Origin: Microbulbifer sp. GL-2 | Lineage (GTDB): Bacteria > Pseudomonadota > Gammaproteobacteria > Pseudomonadales > Cellvibrionaceae | NCBI RefSeq assembly: GCF_007183175.1 | Contig: NZ_AP019807.1 | Coordinates: 3,778,001 to 3,842,000, forward strand | Direction: 5' to 3' | Length of the DNA: 64,000 nucleotides | Shown: positions 14,629 through 24,541 of the stretch, piece after piece | How positions within the stretch are numbered: position 1 is the first letter of the stretch | Layout: the number at the start of each line of letters is the position of its first letter | Notes under the pieces: generated by a model | What the model saw: the letters and a program-made list of their open reading frames with translations, nothing else | Databases searched by the model: none | What the model was told of the DNA's origin: nothing | Program-made: the position numbers and the translations under genes

Positions 14629-16275
14629 TTACTGCCCGCTTTCCGGTGCCGTGGATTCAGGAGCCTGGGTTTCCACCTCACTGGAATCGGCTTGCTGTTC
14701 CTCCTCCCGTGACGCCTCTTGATCGGCGAGCTCTTGCTTGCGACAGGCCATGGTGGGTTCGGTCTGATCTTTTACCGGGTTGTCGAGGAAACGGCCGGCA
14801 GCTTTTTCTGCACAGCTGCTGGCGGAAATAATATCGTGAGCCAGCTGGGGGAATAACAGCCACTGGTGGTTGGGCAAGGCCCTGCGAGCGGTATCTACAT
14901 CCCCCACGGCCAACACTGGGTCGAGGCCACCGTGTAACACCATTACAGGTGCGGGAGTGGCAATAGCTTGTGATTCCAATAGTGGCGCTGAGGGAATTGC
15001 CCAAATACGGCACTGCAGTTGCAGCAAACTCAGGTCTGAGCGCACGGCACCGCCAAGAATACCGGTTCCTTCGGCGCTAGCGCGGGCCTGATCGAAATCG
15101 ACAAATGGTGCTTCCTCATAACAAAAATGGCTGACCCCCGCGGCATCGCCAAAATAGGGGTCCAGCACTATTTCCATAAAATGGCTGATCGCTTTTTGGG
15201 CTGGCTCCAGGCCTTCATCGCCACTATTTTCCAGCCCCTCGATCATTTTCGGCAGTTCGCTGTAGAAATTTTCGTTGTACAGGGCTTGGAATAGCACCCG
15301 TAACAAGCGTTGCCCGGAGAGTACGAAGGGATAGGTTTGCTTGGAGTAGCGGTGTTTAATGGGAATAGTACGGGGTTCTTCATCCAGAGTTTGCACCAGG
15401 TTCTCGAGCCTGCGGCGCAGATCCGGGTAGCGGCTATTACATTTTTTGTCCTCGATACAATGCTTGAGGCCACGCTCATATGCGGCCAGGGAATCCTGCG
15501 CCAGCTGCTGAGTGTAGGCGATATTGGGAAAAACAGCGCTGTTGAGTACCAGAGCGCCAACAGACTCCGGGTAATCCCGTGCGTAGGTTAGGGCGTATCG
15601 GGTGGAGTAGGACACGCCATAGAGATCTAGTTTGTTGATTTTCAGCAACTTGCGCAGTTCATCCACATCCCGAGCGATGACAGTGCTGTTGTATTGGGCC
15701 ATATCCGCGCCCTTGCTCAGACGGCTGTAGCAACGCTCCATACTGAAGGCGAAGACGCGAGCCTCTTCTTCCGGTGAGAGCTTGCGCTGGAAGGCGGTCT
15801 GGGCGTCTTCAATAAATTCACTACAGGTAAGGCGTGGCCTCGCCATACCCGTGCCGCGGGGATCAATCACAATCAGGTCGCGGCCGCCTTCAACTGTCAT
15901 GGCGGCATAATTGAGCCATAGCCAGTCGCTGGCGTTTTCTGGTTCCAGGCCCATGCTGGCGCCAGGGCCACCAGCGCCTAAGTGCAGTAAGGGGGCTTTG
16001 TTGGCATCGGGCTCTTTGGCACGAAAGCGTATGACCGGAAAGCGGACTTTGCGTCGGGTTGGGTGGGCGTAGTCTTCCGGCACTTCCATCATAAAACACT
16101 GGGTGAAGGGCCAACTTTCATCGGTTTCAAACCAGCAGGGCTTGGAAACCAGACGGGTGTGGCTCTTGGAGCCCTTGGCCTCACCGGTTTGCCTGTTCCG
16201 GTCAGATCGCTCACAGGCACTGACTATTAGGCAGAGAACAATTAGCGGGGCAACGAGTGAGCGAAAGTTACGCAA
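14629..16275 (-). CDS. Alpha/beta hydrolase lipoprotein with TAP-like C-terminus
   Basis: 548 residues. The start is a TTG at 16275 with AGGA upstream. It has a lipoprotein signal (hydrophobic core, lipobox VSAC, Cys21). The S33 (prolyl aminopeptidase/tripeptidyl aminopeptidase) pattern is present: GGPGASMG as oxyanion loop, LYGVSYSTRYALTYA holding the catalytic Ser (about residue 222), a C-terminal TAP-like segment PVMVLHGGLDPVLAV with the Asp, and QLAHDII with the His. The tail is Glu/Ser-rich and low-complexity. It is probably an envelope-anchored exopeptidase or esterase; the substrate is not evident. Confidence 0.87.
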   Translation of the reverse strand: MRNFRSLVAPLIVLCLIVSACERSDRNRQTGEAKGSKSHTRLVSKPCWFETDESWPFTQCFMMEVPEDYAHPTRRKVRFPVIRFRAKEPDANKAPLLHLGAGGPGASMGLEPENASDWLWLNYAAMTVEGGRDLIVIDPRGTGMARPRLTCSEFIEDAQTAFQRKLSPEEEARVFAFSMERCYSRLSKGADMAQYNSTVIARDVDELRKLLKINKLDLYGVSYSTRYALTYARDYPESVGALVLNSAVFPNIAYTQQLAQDSLAAYERGLKHCIEDKKCNSRYPDLRRRLENLVQTLDEEPRTIPIKHRYSKQTYPFVLSGQRLLRVLFQALYNENFYSELPKMIEGLENSGDEGLEPAQKAISHFMEIVLDPYFGDAAGVSHFCYEEAPFVDFDQARASAEGTGILGGAVRSDLSLLQLQCRIWAIPSAPLLESQAIATPAPVMVLHGGLDPVLAVGDVDTARRALPNHQWLLFPQLAHDIISASSCAEKAAGRFLDNPVKDQTEPTMACRKQELADQEASREEEQQADSSEVETQAPESTAPESGQ

Positions 16276-16335
16276 TGGGGTTATTCCTGTGGGCAGTGTC
16301 GGATTCTGGTGTTATGCGTTCGAAGTTGGCAGCAA

Positions 16336-16953
16336 TCAATGATTGCCAAATCGCGTTATGGGTGCCGATAGGTTCCAGCGCAGGGCGGCCAGCCGGATGG
16401 ATAGTATGACGAGCACGGCTATGGCCACTACCAAGTCCCCAGGCAACTTGCTACTGGCATCCAGGGCAACCAGAACAGCAGCGCCAGTGAGTGCGGCGGT
16501 GGCGTAAATTTCCCTGCGTAGTAGCAGTGGAATATCGCCTGACAACACATCACGGATAACACCGCCAAAGGTGCCTGTCATCATTCCCATCACAATGGCG
16601 ATTGTGGCGGAGTAGCCCATCTCGAGCCCCTTCTGGGTGCCGATTACCACAAATACTGCGAGGCCGATGGCATCTGCAACCATCAGCAGGCGCATGGGTA
16701 CCTGTAAATAGCGTATCAGGTAAAAGCTGACTACACCGGTGATTACGGCAATCCACAGGTAGTAAGGTTCCTGTAGCCAGAATACCGGGATATTCAGGAT
16801 GATATCGCGGATGGTGCCCCCACCCGTAGAGGTAACGCAGGCCAGTACCACGGCGCCGAACAGGTCCATCTGTTTGTGTCCCGCGGCAAGCACGCCGCTG
16901 AAGGCAAAAACCGCTATACCGATCAGGTCGAACCAATGCAGCAGTTGATCCAT
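16336..16953 (-). CDS. Trimeric intracellular cation channel family protein (UPF0126)
   Basis: 205 residues with about seven hydrophobic segments in two repeated halves. Both halves carry the Gly-rich signature: TGGGTIRDIILN in the first and GTFGGVIRDVLSGD in the second. These are prokaryotic TRIC-type K+-permeable channel homologues (YicG/YadS-like). The start is taken at the ATG at 16953, just after AGAGA, because the longer frame to 16998 adds a polar segment unlike the family. It is transcribed alone. Confidence 0.9.
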   Translation of the reverse strand: MDQLLHWFDLIGIAVFAFSGVLAAGHKQMDLFGAVVLACVTSTGGGTIRDIILNIPVFWLQEPYYLWIAVITGVVSFYLIRYLQVPMRLLMVADAIGLAVFVVIGTQKGLEMGYSATIAIVMGMMTGTFGGVIRDVLSGDIPLLLRREIYATAALTGAAVLVALDASSKLPGDLVVAIAVLVILSIRLAALRWNLSAPITRFGNH

Positions 16954-17172
16954 ATCGTCTCTAAATCCACAGACTCGCAAAGCAGGGGAGAATAGCACTC
17001 CTTATTTGGCATGGGGAGTGAGGGGTCGACAGTGTGTGACGGAGTCAGCCGGCCGTATAGGATAACCCGCTGTGCTCTCTCATTTTTGATGGGCTGATTC
17101 AAGCAGTTGAAATAGGCGAGAAGGGGCGGTGCACCCGCCGGCAAACACCGGGGGCGCACCTGAATGCTGGCC

Positions 17173-18357
17173 TTAAACGAAAGCCTGCAGACCGGTCTGG
17201 GCGCGGCCCAGGATCAGGGCGTGTACGTCGTGTGTGCCCTCGTAGGTGTTTACCGCTTCCAGATTCATCACGTGGCGAATCACATGGAATTCGTCGGAGA
17301 TGCCGTTACCGCCGTGCATATCGCGGGAGATCCGCGCGATTTCCAAGGCCTTGCCGCAGTTGTTGCGCTTCACCAGGGAGATCATGGTGGGGTCGAACTG
17401 CTTGTTCTCGTCCATGATGCGGCCAACGCGCAGGGAAGCCTGCAGGCCCAAGGTGATTTCAGTTTGCATGTCGGCCAGTTTTTTCTGGAACAGCTGGGTC
17501 TGGGCAAGTGGACGGTTGAATTGCTTGCGGTCCAGGCCGTACTGACGGGCCGCGTGCCAGCAGTATTCACCGGCACCCATGGCGCCCCAGGAGATGCCGT
17601 AGCGGGCACGGTTCAGGCAGCCGAAGGGGCCGCGCAAGCCGCCGATTTCCGGGAACTTGTTCTCTTCGGGTACAAATACGTTGTCCATCACAATCTCACC
17701 GGTGATGGAGGCGCGCAGGGAGAATTTGCCTTCGATCTTCGGTGCGGACAGGCCTTCCATACCTTTATCGAGGACAAACCCGCGGATAATGCCTTCATCG
17801 TCTTTAGCCCAGACAACGAATACATCGGCGATAGGGCTGTTGGTGATCCACATCTTGGAGCCGCTCAGGCGGTAGCCGCCGTCGACTTTCTTAGCGCGGG
17901 TTTTCATGCCGCCGGGATCGGAACCTGCGTCCGGTTCGGTCAGGCCAAAGCAGCCAACCCATTCTCCGGTGGCCAGCTTGGGCAGGTACTTTTGCTTCTG
18001 TTCTTCACTGCCGTACGCGTAGATAGGATGCATTACCAGGCTGGATTGCACGCTCATGGCAGAGCGGTAGCCTGAGTCAACACGCTCTACTTCGCGTGCC
18101 ACCAGGCCATAGGAAACGTAGTTGAGACCGGCACAGCCGTAGCCTTCAATGGTGGAGCCGAGCAGGCCTAGCTCACCCATTTCGCTCATGATTTCCCGAT
18201 CGAAGATTTCGTGGCGATTAGCCTCCAGGACTCTAGGCATCAGCTTGTTCTGGCAGTATTCGCGCGCGGCGTCGCGCACCATACGCTCTTCGTCGGTGAG
18301 CTGCTGGTCCAGCAGCAAAATGTCGTCCCAATGGGCGAGGGGCTGATGTTTACTCAT
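17173..18357 (-). CDS. gcdH: Glutaryl-CoA dehydrogenase
   Basis: 394 residues, acyl-CoA dehydrogenase fold. GcdH oxidises and decarboxylates glutaryl-CoA to crotonyl-CoA in lysine and tryptophan breakdown, passing electrons to ETF. Family landmarks are CFGLTEPDAGSDPGGMKT, the FAD-contact region GSKMWITNSPIADVF, CLNRARYGISWGAMGAGE (typical of GCDH) and the catalytic Glu in NTYEGTHDVHALILG (about residue 373). It has its own promoter region. A CaiB-type CoA-transferase lies 11 kb away; such genes often accompany gcdH. Confidence 0.93.
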   Translation of the reverse strand: MSKHQPLAHWDDILLLDQQLTDEERMVRDAAREYCQNKLMPRVLEANRHEIFDREIMSEMGELGLLGSTIEGYGCAGLNYVSYGLVAREVERVDSGYRSAMSVQSSLVMHPIYAYGSEEQKQKYLPKLATGEWVGCFGLTEPDAGSDPGGMKTRAKKVDGGYRLSGSKMWITNSPIADVFVVWAKDDEGIIRGFVLDKGMEGLSAPKIEGKFSLRASITGEIVMDNVFVPEENKFPEIGGLRGPFGCLNRARYGISWGAMGAGEYCWHAARQYGLDRKQFNRPLAQTQLFQKKLADMQTEITLGLQASLRVGRIMDENKQFDPTMISLVKRNNCGKALEIARISRDMHGGNGISDEFHVIRHVMNLEAVNTYEGTHDVHALILGRAQTGLQAFV

Positions 18358-18677
18358 GGCTTGTCTCTTCTACTTCCGTTATTAATCTGCACCGGTTGTC
18401 TAGCTGGTCAGGCAGAAAAGGCGCCCAGCCAGCATTGATCGGCGTAGGGACAATCGAAGAATCCCGTGGCAAATCCCGGTGACCATTCAGTTTAGTGTGG
18501 CGCATCATACCTAAGTAGTTGCGTTGGAGCACTCTTGCGGACAGCAAAATTTCAATGGATTTTGATCGCGGTTTGTAAACAAGAGTAAAACGCCTTGCCG
18601 GGTATTTTTCCGGCGAGATAATGCACGCAATAAATCTCTACTTTTACTGTCTTAAAATTCTTTTTCGGTGATATTCC
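18358..18677. other. Divergent intergenic region, gcdH / efflux operon
   Basis: 320 bases that should contain the promoters of gcdH and of the RND operon. I see no gene and no palindrome clear enough to name. Confidence 0.5.
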
Positions 18678-20113
18678 TTGTGCTTTTACCGCGTTTTGGC
18701 AATTTGTATTCCCTTGCTTGCCAGCTGTTCTTCACAACCTCTAGAGAGCCCTCAGTCGCAGGAAATTTTAGGGCTGCCGCCAACTTTTAGTGCTTCAGGC
18801 ACCGTTGCAGCGGAGTTGCGCTGGTGGCGCAGCTTTGATGACCCCAGCTGGATCAGTTGGTGCGGTTGGCTCTGCAGGATAACCCGGGCTTGCAGGCCAG
18901 CTATTGGCGGCTGGAGCAGGCTGCTGCCGCAGCCCGTGGCGCGCGCTCTGGCTTTTGGCCCAGCGTGACGGCCCAGGTGGAAAATACAGAACAGCGCTAC
19001 TCTTCCGGCGAATTTACCGATCCATCCAACGAGGGCAACAGCTGGAGTACCCGCATAGCGGCCAGTTACGAGGTGGATTTGTGGGGCAGGGTACGTGCCG
19101 GTGCCAGTGCCGCTGAGGCGGGTTTCCTGGCGCAGGAGCAAAACCTTCAGACGGCTGCTCTCAGTCTGGCTTCAGAAGTCTCCGCTACCTGGTTACAGCT
19201 GCGTGAGCAATGGGGGCAGCGCGATTTGCTCGAGCAGCAGCTGGAGACCAATCGCAAGAGCCTGAAAGTACTGGAGCTGCGTTTCGGCCGCGGCGTCACA
19301 GATGCCGCCGATGTACTGCAGCAGCGCCAGCTAGTCCAGCGTTCGGAGCAGGAGCTGGAACAGGCCAAATCTGATATCCAGACGCTCAAAGTGCAGCTTG
19401 CCGCGCTACTCGGAACGGATGAGATGCAACTGGAAGGTTATATCCAGAAGGCGGCAAACCTGCCTGCATTGCCAGCTCTGCCGGATACTGGTATCCCCTC
19501 CCAGTTATTGTTGCGCCGCCCGGATGTGCGAGAGGCCCAGCGCAATCTGTTGCAGGATTACCATTTGGCGGACCAGTCGTGGGCTGATCGGCTCCCTGTA
19601 CTCAGCCTGTCCGCAGTCGCCAGCAATGGCACCAGCCTGATTAGTGATATCACCGAGAATTGGCTGGTTGCGATTGCCGCTTCTATAGAGGGTGTAATTT
19701 TTGATGGTGGAGCGCTGGCTTCCAAGCGGGACCAGCAGGATGCAGTTTTGCAGGAGAGCTGGGCGCTGTATCGCAGCGCTGTGAATGAAGCGCTTTCGGA
19801 AGTGGAGCAGGCCTTGATTCGCGAACGTGCTATCGAGCTGGAACTGGAACATTTACGGGAGCGGGAACGTCTCTCGGAACTGATTGCCCAGCGCCGTAGT
19901 CGAGCCTATATCAACGGCACGGTAGATTTCCTCAATGTTTTGACCGCGACGACTGATTACCAAAACCTGGCGCGGGAAGTACTTTCCGCCGAACGCCAGC
20001 TGATCGAAAACCGAGTAACACTTTATCGTGCACTTTCCGGGGGGCTCCCACAGGATGACCTCCCCGCACCTGAGCCAGCGGACCTGGAGCTGTACCTGGA
20101 GGGAAATTCTTAA
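18678..20113 (+). pseudogene. RND outer-membrane efflux lipoprotein (NodT family), frameshifted
   Basis: The first 57 residues (lipobox LLASC, then AAELRWWRSFDDPS) and the 418-residue remainder are in different frames. Reading AGCTG at 18846-18850 as AGCCTG joins them into DDPSLDQLVRLALQDNPGL, the conserved start of the NodT/OprM fold, so one C is missing near 18848. The rest is complete, with the two TolC-type helical repeats (for example NSWSTRIAASYEVDLWGRVR and RRPDVREAQRNL). Its stop overlaps the adaptor ATG (TAATG at 20111-20115). It is either a real inactivating deletion or a sequencing error. An internal TTG at 18857 would make a product without export signal. Confidence 0.85.
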
Positions 20114-21354
20114 TGTTGAAGAAATTCAATTGGCGTTTGCTGATACCTGTAATTTTGCTGATCGCCGCCTTTTTGGTTTCCAGCTGGCTTATTCGCGAGA
20201 AGCCCACTGTAGGGCGGGGTGAGCGCAATGTGCCTGCGCCGGCTGTGGAAGTTGCTTTGGCAGAGCAGGGGTATTTCTCATTCACGCTGAGTGCCCTGGG
20301 TACAGTGACTGCGCGAGAGCAGGCTGAACTGGAACCACAGGTAGATGGCCAGGTTGAATGGCTCGACTACGATCTGGGTCCAGGTGCAGTTTTGCCGAAA
20401 GGTAAAATGCTGCTGCGTATAGAACGGGAGCCCTATCAGCTTGCGCTGAAATCCGCTCAAAGCACTCTTGCCAAAAGCCGTGCAGAACTCCAGCAGGAGC
20501 GTGGCCAGCAACAGGTAGCCCTGGAAGAATATGAGCTGCTGGGTACAACCTTATCGGATGCCGATCGCGCACTGGTACTGCGCAAGCCTCAGCAGGCAGT
20601 TGCCGAGGCGGGAGTGAGTGCCGCAGAGGCTGAGGTGGCACTGGCCCAGCGCAACTTGCGTCTCACCCAGGTTCGAGCGCCTTTTGATGCACTCGTTGTG
20701 GAGCGTAGTGTCGATGTGGGTGATCGTGTATCCCCCGGAGACACACTTTACAGTCTGGCCAGCGCCGACCGCTTCCAAATAGCAGTGGAGGTGCCTGCCT
20801 CCCAGCTGTATCGCCTGCACAGCAGTGATATTGAAGTGCGCATTTATGGTAGCCAGTGGCCCGCAGATGTTTACCGTCGTGGTGAGTTTGTTCGGGTAAT
20901 TCCTGTGCTGGAAGAGCAGGGCAGGCTTGCCAGCGTATTGGTGGAACTGGAAGACCCATTGTCCGTTCGGGACCCATCGCAACCCCAGCTGCTGCTCAAT
21001 GATCTTGTGCGGGTCGAGATCGTTTCCCAGAGTGAGCAGGAACGTGTGCGAATTCCACTAAGTGCCCTGCAGGATGGTGACAACGTGTGGGTGGTGCAGG
21101 ATAACCGCACTACGGTATTGCCGGTTGAAGTAGCCTATACCAGTGGCGATTATGCAGTACTGGAGAATGGCCTGAGTGGTGGTGAAACCCTGGTGACTAC
21201 ACGCCTGATTACGGTAACTGAGGGTATGCCTGTGCGAATAGCCGGGAAGATCAACCAGCAGCGACTCCCACCGGCAGATGCTGCGGCCTCCGCAGAAAAC
21301 CCTCTAGGGAAAAAGGGTCCTCGTGGTCGCGATAGCGGAGGTGCGAATGACTGA
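20113..21354 (+). CDS. RND efflux periplasmic adaptor (MFP)
   Basis: 413 residues. An N-terminal transmembrane anchor (about residues 8-24) is followed by the membrane-fusion fold: a lipoyl half (ALGTVTAREQAELEPQVDGQV), a helical hairpin (about 105-180, Gln/Glu/Ala-rich), the second lipoyl half (LTQVRAPFDALVVERSVDVGDRVSPG) and beta-barrel domains. It links the inner-membrane pump to the outer-membrane channel. It begins within the stop of the upstream gene and its end overlaps the pump start by 8 bp, so the three genes form a tight operon. Confidence 0.93.
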   Translation: MLKKFNWRLLIPVILLIAAFLVSSWLIREKPTVGRGERNVPAPAVEVALAEQGYFSFTLSALGTVTAREQAELEPQVDGQVEWLDYDLGPGAVLPKGKMLLRIEREPYQLALKSAQSTLAKSRAELQQERGQQQVALEEYELLGTTLSDADRALVLRKPQQAVAEAGVSAAEAEVALAQRNLRLTQVRAPFDALVVERSVDVGDRVSPGDTLYSLASADRFQIAVEVPASQLYRLHSSDIEVRIYGSQWPADVYRRGEFVRVIPVLEEQGRLASVLVELEDPLSVRDPSQPQLLLNDLVRVEIVSQSEQERVRIPLSALQDGDNVWVVQDNRTTVLPVEVAYTSGDYAVLENGLSGGETLVTTRLITVTEGMPVRIAGKINQQRLPPADAAASAENPLGKKGPRGRDSGGAND

Positions 21355-24300
21355 GCAGAGAGTAATAGACGGGGATATCGATACCCAGAAGGGCGCTATT
21401 GCCTGGATGGCGCGAAATCATGTCACCGCAAACTTGTTGATGCTGGTATTTCTTGTCGGTGGGCTGATCTTTTCGCTGATCGTCAAGAAAGAGGTTTTTC
21501 CGGAGTTCAGTCTGGATCTGGTCAGCGTTTCTATTTCTTATCCGGGCGCCAGTCCAGAGGAAGTCGAGCGCGGTGTGCTGGTGGCTGCCGAGCAGGCGGT
21601 GCAGGGCTTGGTGGGCATCAAGGAAATGCGTGGCAGTGCCCGGGAAGGCTCTGCTGTACTCAACCTGGAGCTGGAAGGTGATGCCGATGCCAATCTCGTT
21701 TATCAGAATATCCAGCAGGCAATTGATTCGGTAACGACTTTTCCATCCGATATTGAGCGGCCCCAGGTGAATCTGGCCGAACGCAAGCGTGATGTTTTGG
21801 ATCTGGTGCTGCACGGTAATCTGGAGGAGCGGAGCCTGCGCGCACTCGCCATGCAAGTGTATGACAATCTGGAGGCCCACAGCGGTATCACGCAGTTGGA
21901 TACCCAGGGAGTGCGAGACCTGGAAGTGGCGGTGGAAATACGTCGCGATGACCTGCGTCGCTATGACCTCACCCTGGCACAGGTGGCTACCGTCATACAA
22001 AACGCCGCGGTGGATATCCCCACTGGCAGCGTAAAGACCGATGCCGGTGAAATCCTGGTGCGGGTTACCGAGCGGCGCGATTGGGCGCGGGAGTTTGGTG
22101 ATATCGTCGTAACACAGGGGAGTGGCGGCGGCGCTGTTTACCTACGAGATATTGCCACTATCAGCGATGCCCTGGAGGATGAGGCGCGCAACATGGTTTT
22201 CAACGGCGAGCCTGCCGTAGGCATCAAAATCTATCGGGTGGGTGACCAGACCCCCCTGAGTGTGAGCGATGCGGCGCGTGAAGTGATAGGCGATGTCCGC
22301 GCTTCTCTGCCGCAGGGGGTGAGCCTTACCATCCGCGATGACGATTCAGAGATCTTCAAAGAGCGCCTGTCGCTGTTACTGAAAAATGGTTTTATTGGTT
22401 TGTTGCTGGTGTTTGTGGTTCTCGGTGCTTTCCTTGAATTACGCTTGGCATTCTGGGTAACACTGGGTATTCCCATCAGTTTCCTCGGAGCTCTGCTGTT
22501 CCTGCCCGGACTGGATATTTCCATCAGTATGGTGAGTATGTTCGCCTTTATCATCGCCCTTGGCATAGTGGTGGATGATGCAATTATTGCCGGTGAGAAT
22601 ATCCACGAATGGCGCCAGAAGGGTTATAGCAATTTACAGGCTGCTATTGCTGGCGCAAGGCAGGTAGCGGTACCTCTGACATTCGCCATTCTGACCAATA
22701 TTGTCGCTTTTATCCCGTTGATGGCCCTGCCCGGTTTTATGGGCAAGATATTTGGGGTTATTCCCTTTGTCGTGGGCTCAGTATTTATTATCTCCTGGGT
22801 TGAGGCGCTGTTTATTCTTCCGGCGCACTTGGCTTACTCGCGCCGCGGCTATAAGAGCCCGAGGGCACGGCGTTTTGCCGCCCGCCAGGAAAAACTGGCC
22901 CAAGGCCTGGATCGCTTTGTGCAGCAACGATTTCGCCCGCTGCTCGAAGCCTGTGTACGGCATCGTTACACCACCATTGCAATCGCGGTTTCCACGTTGT
23001 TGGTGGTGGGTGGTTATGCCGCCAGTGGTCGTATGGGCTTTACCCTGATGCCCAGGGTGGAAAGGGATTCTGGCCGGTTTGCAGTGACATTTCCTACGGG
23101 TACGCCTCAGCATCAGCTGGAAAAAGCCAGGACCCAGATTATTGCCGGGGGAGATAAGGTCCTCGACCAGTACGACCGCGATAGCGTATTTCTCGGTAGC
23201 CGCGGTTTGATGGGAGATGACTCTGTTCAGGTGGATTTTTTCTTTGTTCCATCGGATCAACGTGAATTTTCCACAGGAGAATTTGTGCGTGCGTGGCGCA
23301 AAGAAGTGGGTGTGATTGCCGGGGCGTTAAGTGCGACAACAGCCTCCGATCGGGGCGGGCCCGGCGCCGGTTCTTCACTAACGGTTGAATTGCGCCATAT
23401 AGATACTGCGGTCCTGGATCAGGCGGCGGCGAAACTGGGCACTGAGTTGGCAAAATTCCCTAATGTCAGCGATATCGATGCCGGTGTTTCCCTGGGTAAA
23501 ACCCAGATCGACCTGACTCTCACCGAAACCGCCAAAAGTCTGGGCTTGTCGGCGGAGGAGATTGGCAGGCAGATACGTGCAGCCCTCTATGGTAACGAGG
23601 CACTGCGTCAGCAGCGCGGTCGCGACCAGGTTAAAGTGATGGTGCGCTTACCAGAGAGTGAGCGCATCAGTATGGATGACGTTAATAACATTATGATTCG
23701 CGCAGGCAGCGGTCTTTGGATGCCACTTACGGATCTGGTGGTTATTGATAAAGGCCGTGCCTACGCAACGATCAACCGCCGTGCAGGACGCAGGGTATTG
23801 ACTGCATCCGCTAATGTGGAGCCCAGTGATCAGGCAGCATTAGTCATTAATGAACTGGACCGAACGGTTATCCCTCAGTTACAGGCGGAGTTCCCCGGGC
23901 TCACAATTTCCTATGAGGGGCGCCAGGCGGATGAGCGCGAGGGGCTTGCTTCGCTGGGGCTGACTTTCCTGCTGGCTATGGCCGTGCTCTATCTGCTGCT
24001 GGCGATTCCTTTGAAGAGTTATATGCAGCCACTCATTGTGATGGTGGCGATTCCCTTTGGTGTTATTGGCGCGATCCTGGGTCACCTGGTTATGGGTTAT
24101 GGCATGAGTATGGTGAGCCTGTTGGGGATGGTGGCGCTTGCCGGTGTGGTGATCAACGATACCCTGGTAATGATCGAATACAGTAATCGCCTGCGTGAGG
24201 AGGGTGCGGATATGGAGACTGCGATCAAGCGCGCGGCGGCGCGTCGTTTCCGTCCGATCGTGTTGACCACAGTAACCACCTTTTGCGGTTTGATGCCGAT

Positions 24301-24502
24301 GATTTTTGAAACTTCGGTTCAGGCCAAATTTATGATTCCCATGGCAGTTTCCCTGGGTTATGGAATTCTCGCGGCCACAGCAATTTCTCTTCTGTTAGTT
24401 CCCTGTTTGTACCTGATGTTTGGCAAGGATATACCGAGGATATTCAGTGCAATGAAAGGCGGTATTAAATCGCTCGCTGGTGCAGTCAGGGTTGGTGGTT
24501 AA
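21347..24502 (+). CDS. RND efflux permease (AcrB/MdtB-like)
   Basis: About 1051 residues from the ATG at 21347, with GGAGG just upstream and an 8-bp overlap with the adaptor. It has twelve transmembrane helices with two large periplasmic loops. The proton-relay Asp pair is present in TM4 (GIVVDDAIIAGENIHEW). The N-terminal pore region reads KEVFPEFSLDLVSVSISYPG followed by ASPEEVERG, and the second half has GVVINDTLVMIEYSN. It belongs to the proton-driven RND family, which exports small molecules. The substrate is unknown. If the frameshift upstream is real, it would need another outer-membrane partner. Confidence 0.94.
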   Translation: MTEQRVIDGDIDTQKGAIAWMARNHVTANLLMLVFLVGGLIFSLIVKKEVFPEFSLDLVSVSISYPGASPEEVERGVLVAAEQAVQGLVGIKEMRGSAREGSAVLNLELEGDADANLVYQNIQQAIDSVTTFPSDIERPQVNLAERKRDVLDLVLHGNLEERSLRALAMQVYDNLEAHSGITQLDTQGVRDLEVAVEIRRDDLRRYDLTLAQVATVIQNAAVDIPTGSVKTDAGEILVRVTERRDWAREFGDIVVTQGSGGGAVYLRDIATISDALEDEARNMVFNGEPAVGIKIYRVGDQTPLSVSDAAREVIGDVRASLPQGVSLTIRDDDSEIFKERLSLLLKNGFIGLLLVFVVLGAFLELRLAFWVTLGIPISFLGALLFLPGLDISISMVSMFAFIIALGIVVDDAIIAGENIHEWRQKGYSNLQAAIAGARQVAVPLTFAILTNIVAFIPLMALPGFMGKIFGVIPFVVGSVFIISWVEALFILPAHLAYSRRGYKSPRARRFAARQEKLAQGLDRFVQQRFRPLLEACVRHRYTTIAIAVSTLLVVGGYAASGRMGFTLMPRVERDSGRFAVTFPTGTPQHQLEKARTQIIAGGDKVLDQYDRDSVFLGSRGLMGDDSVQVDFFFVPSDQREFSTGEFVRAWRKEVGVIAGALSATTASDRGGPGAGSSLTVELRHIDTAVLDQAAAKLGTELAKFPNVSDIDAGVSLGKTQIDLTLTETAKSLGLSAEEIGRQIRAALYGNEALRQQRGRDQVKVMVRLPESERISMDDVNNIMIRAGSGLWMPLTDLVVIDKGRAYATINRRAGRRVLTASANVEPSDQAALVINELDRTVIPQLQAEFPGLTISYEGRQADEREGLASLGLTFLLAMAVLYLLLAIPLKSYMQPLIVMVAIPFGVIGAILGHLVMGYGMSMVSLLGMVALAGVVINDTLVMIEYSNRLREEGADMETAIKRAAARRFRPIVLTTVTTFCGLMPMIFETSVQAKFMIPMAVSLGYGILAATAISLLLVPCLYLMFGKDIPRIFSAMKGGIKSLAGAVRVGG

Positions 24503-24512
24503 AACCCCTTGC

Positions 24513-24541
24513 AGCTACGCATGGTTAGTCCCTGCGTAGCT
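24513..24541. terminator. Hairpin between convergent genes
   Basis: A perfect 9-bp stem AGCTACGCA / TGCGTAGCT with an 11-base loop lies just after the permease stop and overlaps the last codons of the antiporter. There is no T-run, so terminator function is only likely by position. Confidence 0.45.

Noticed and set aside
17164..18075. A 303-residue plus-strand frame
   Set aside because: It is antisense to gcdH, which is strongly conserved on the other strand.
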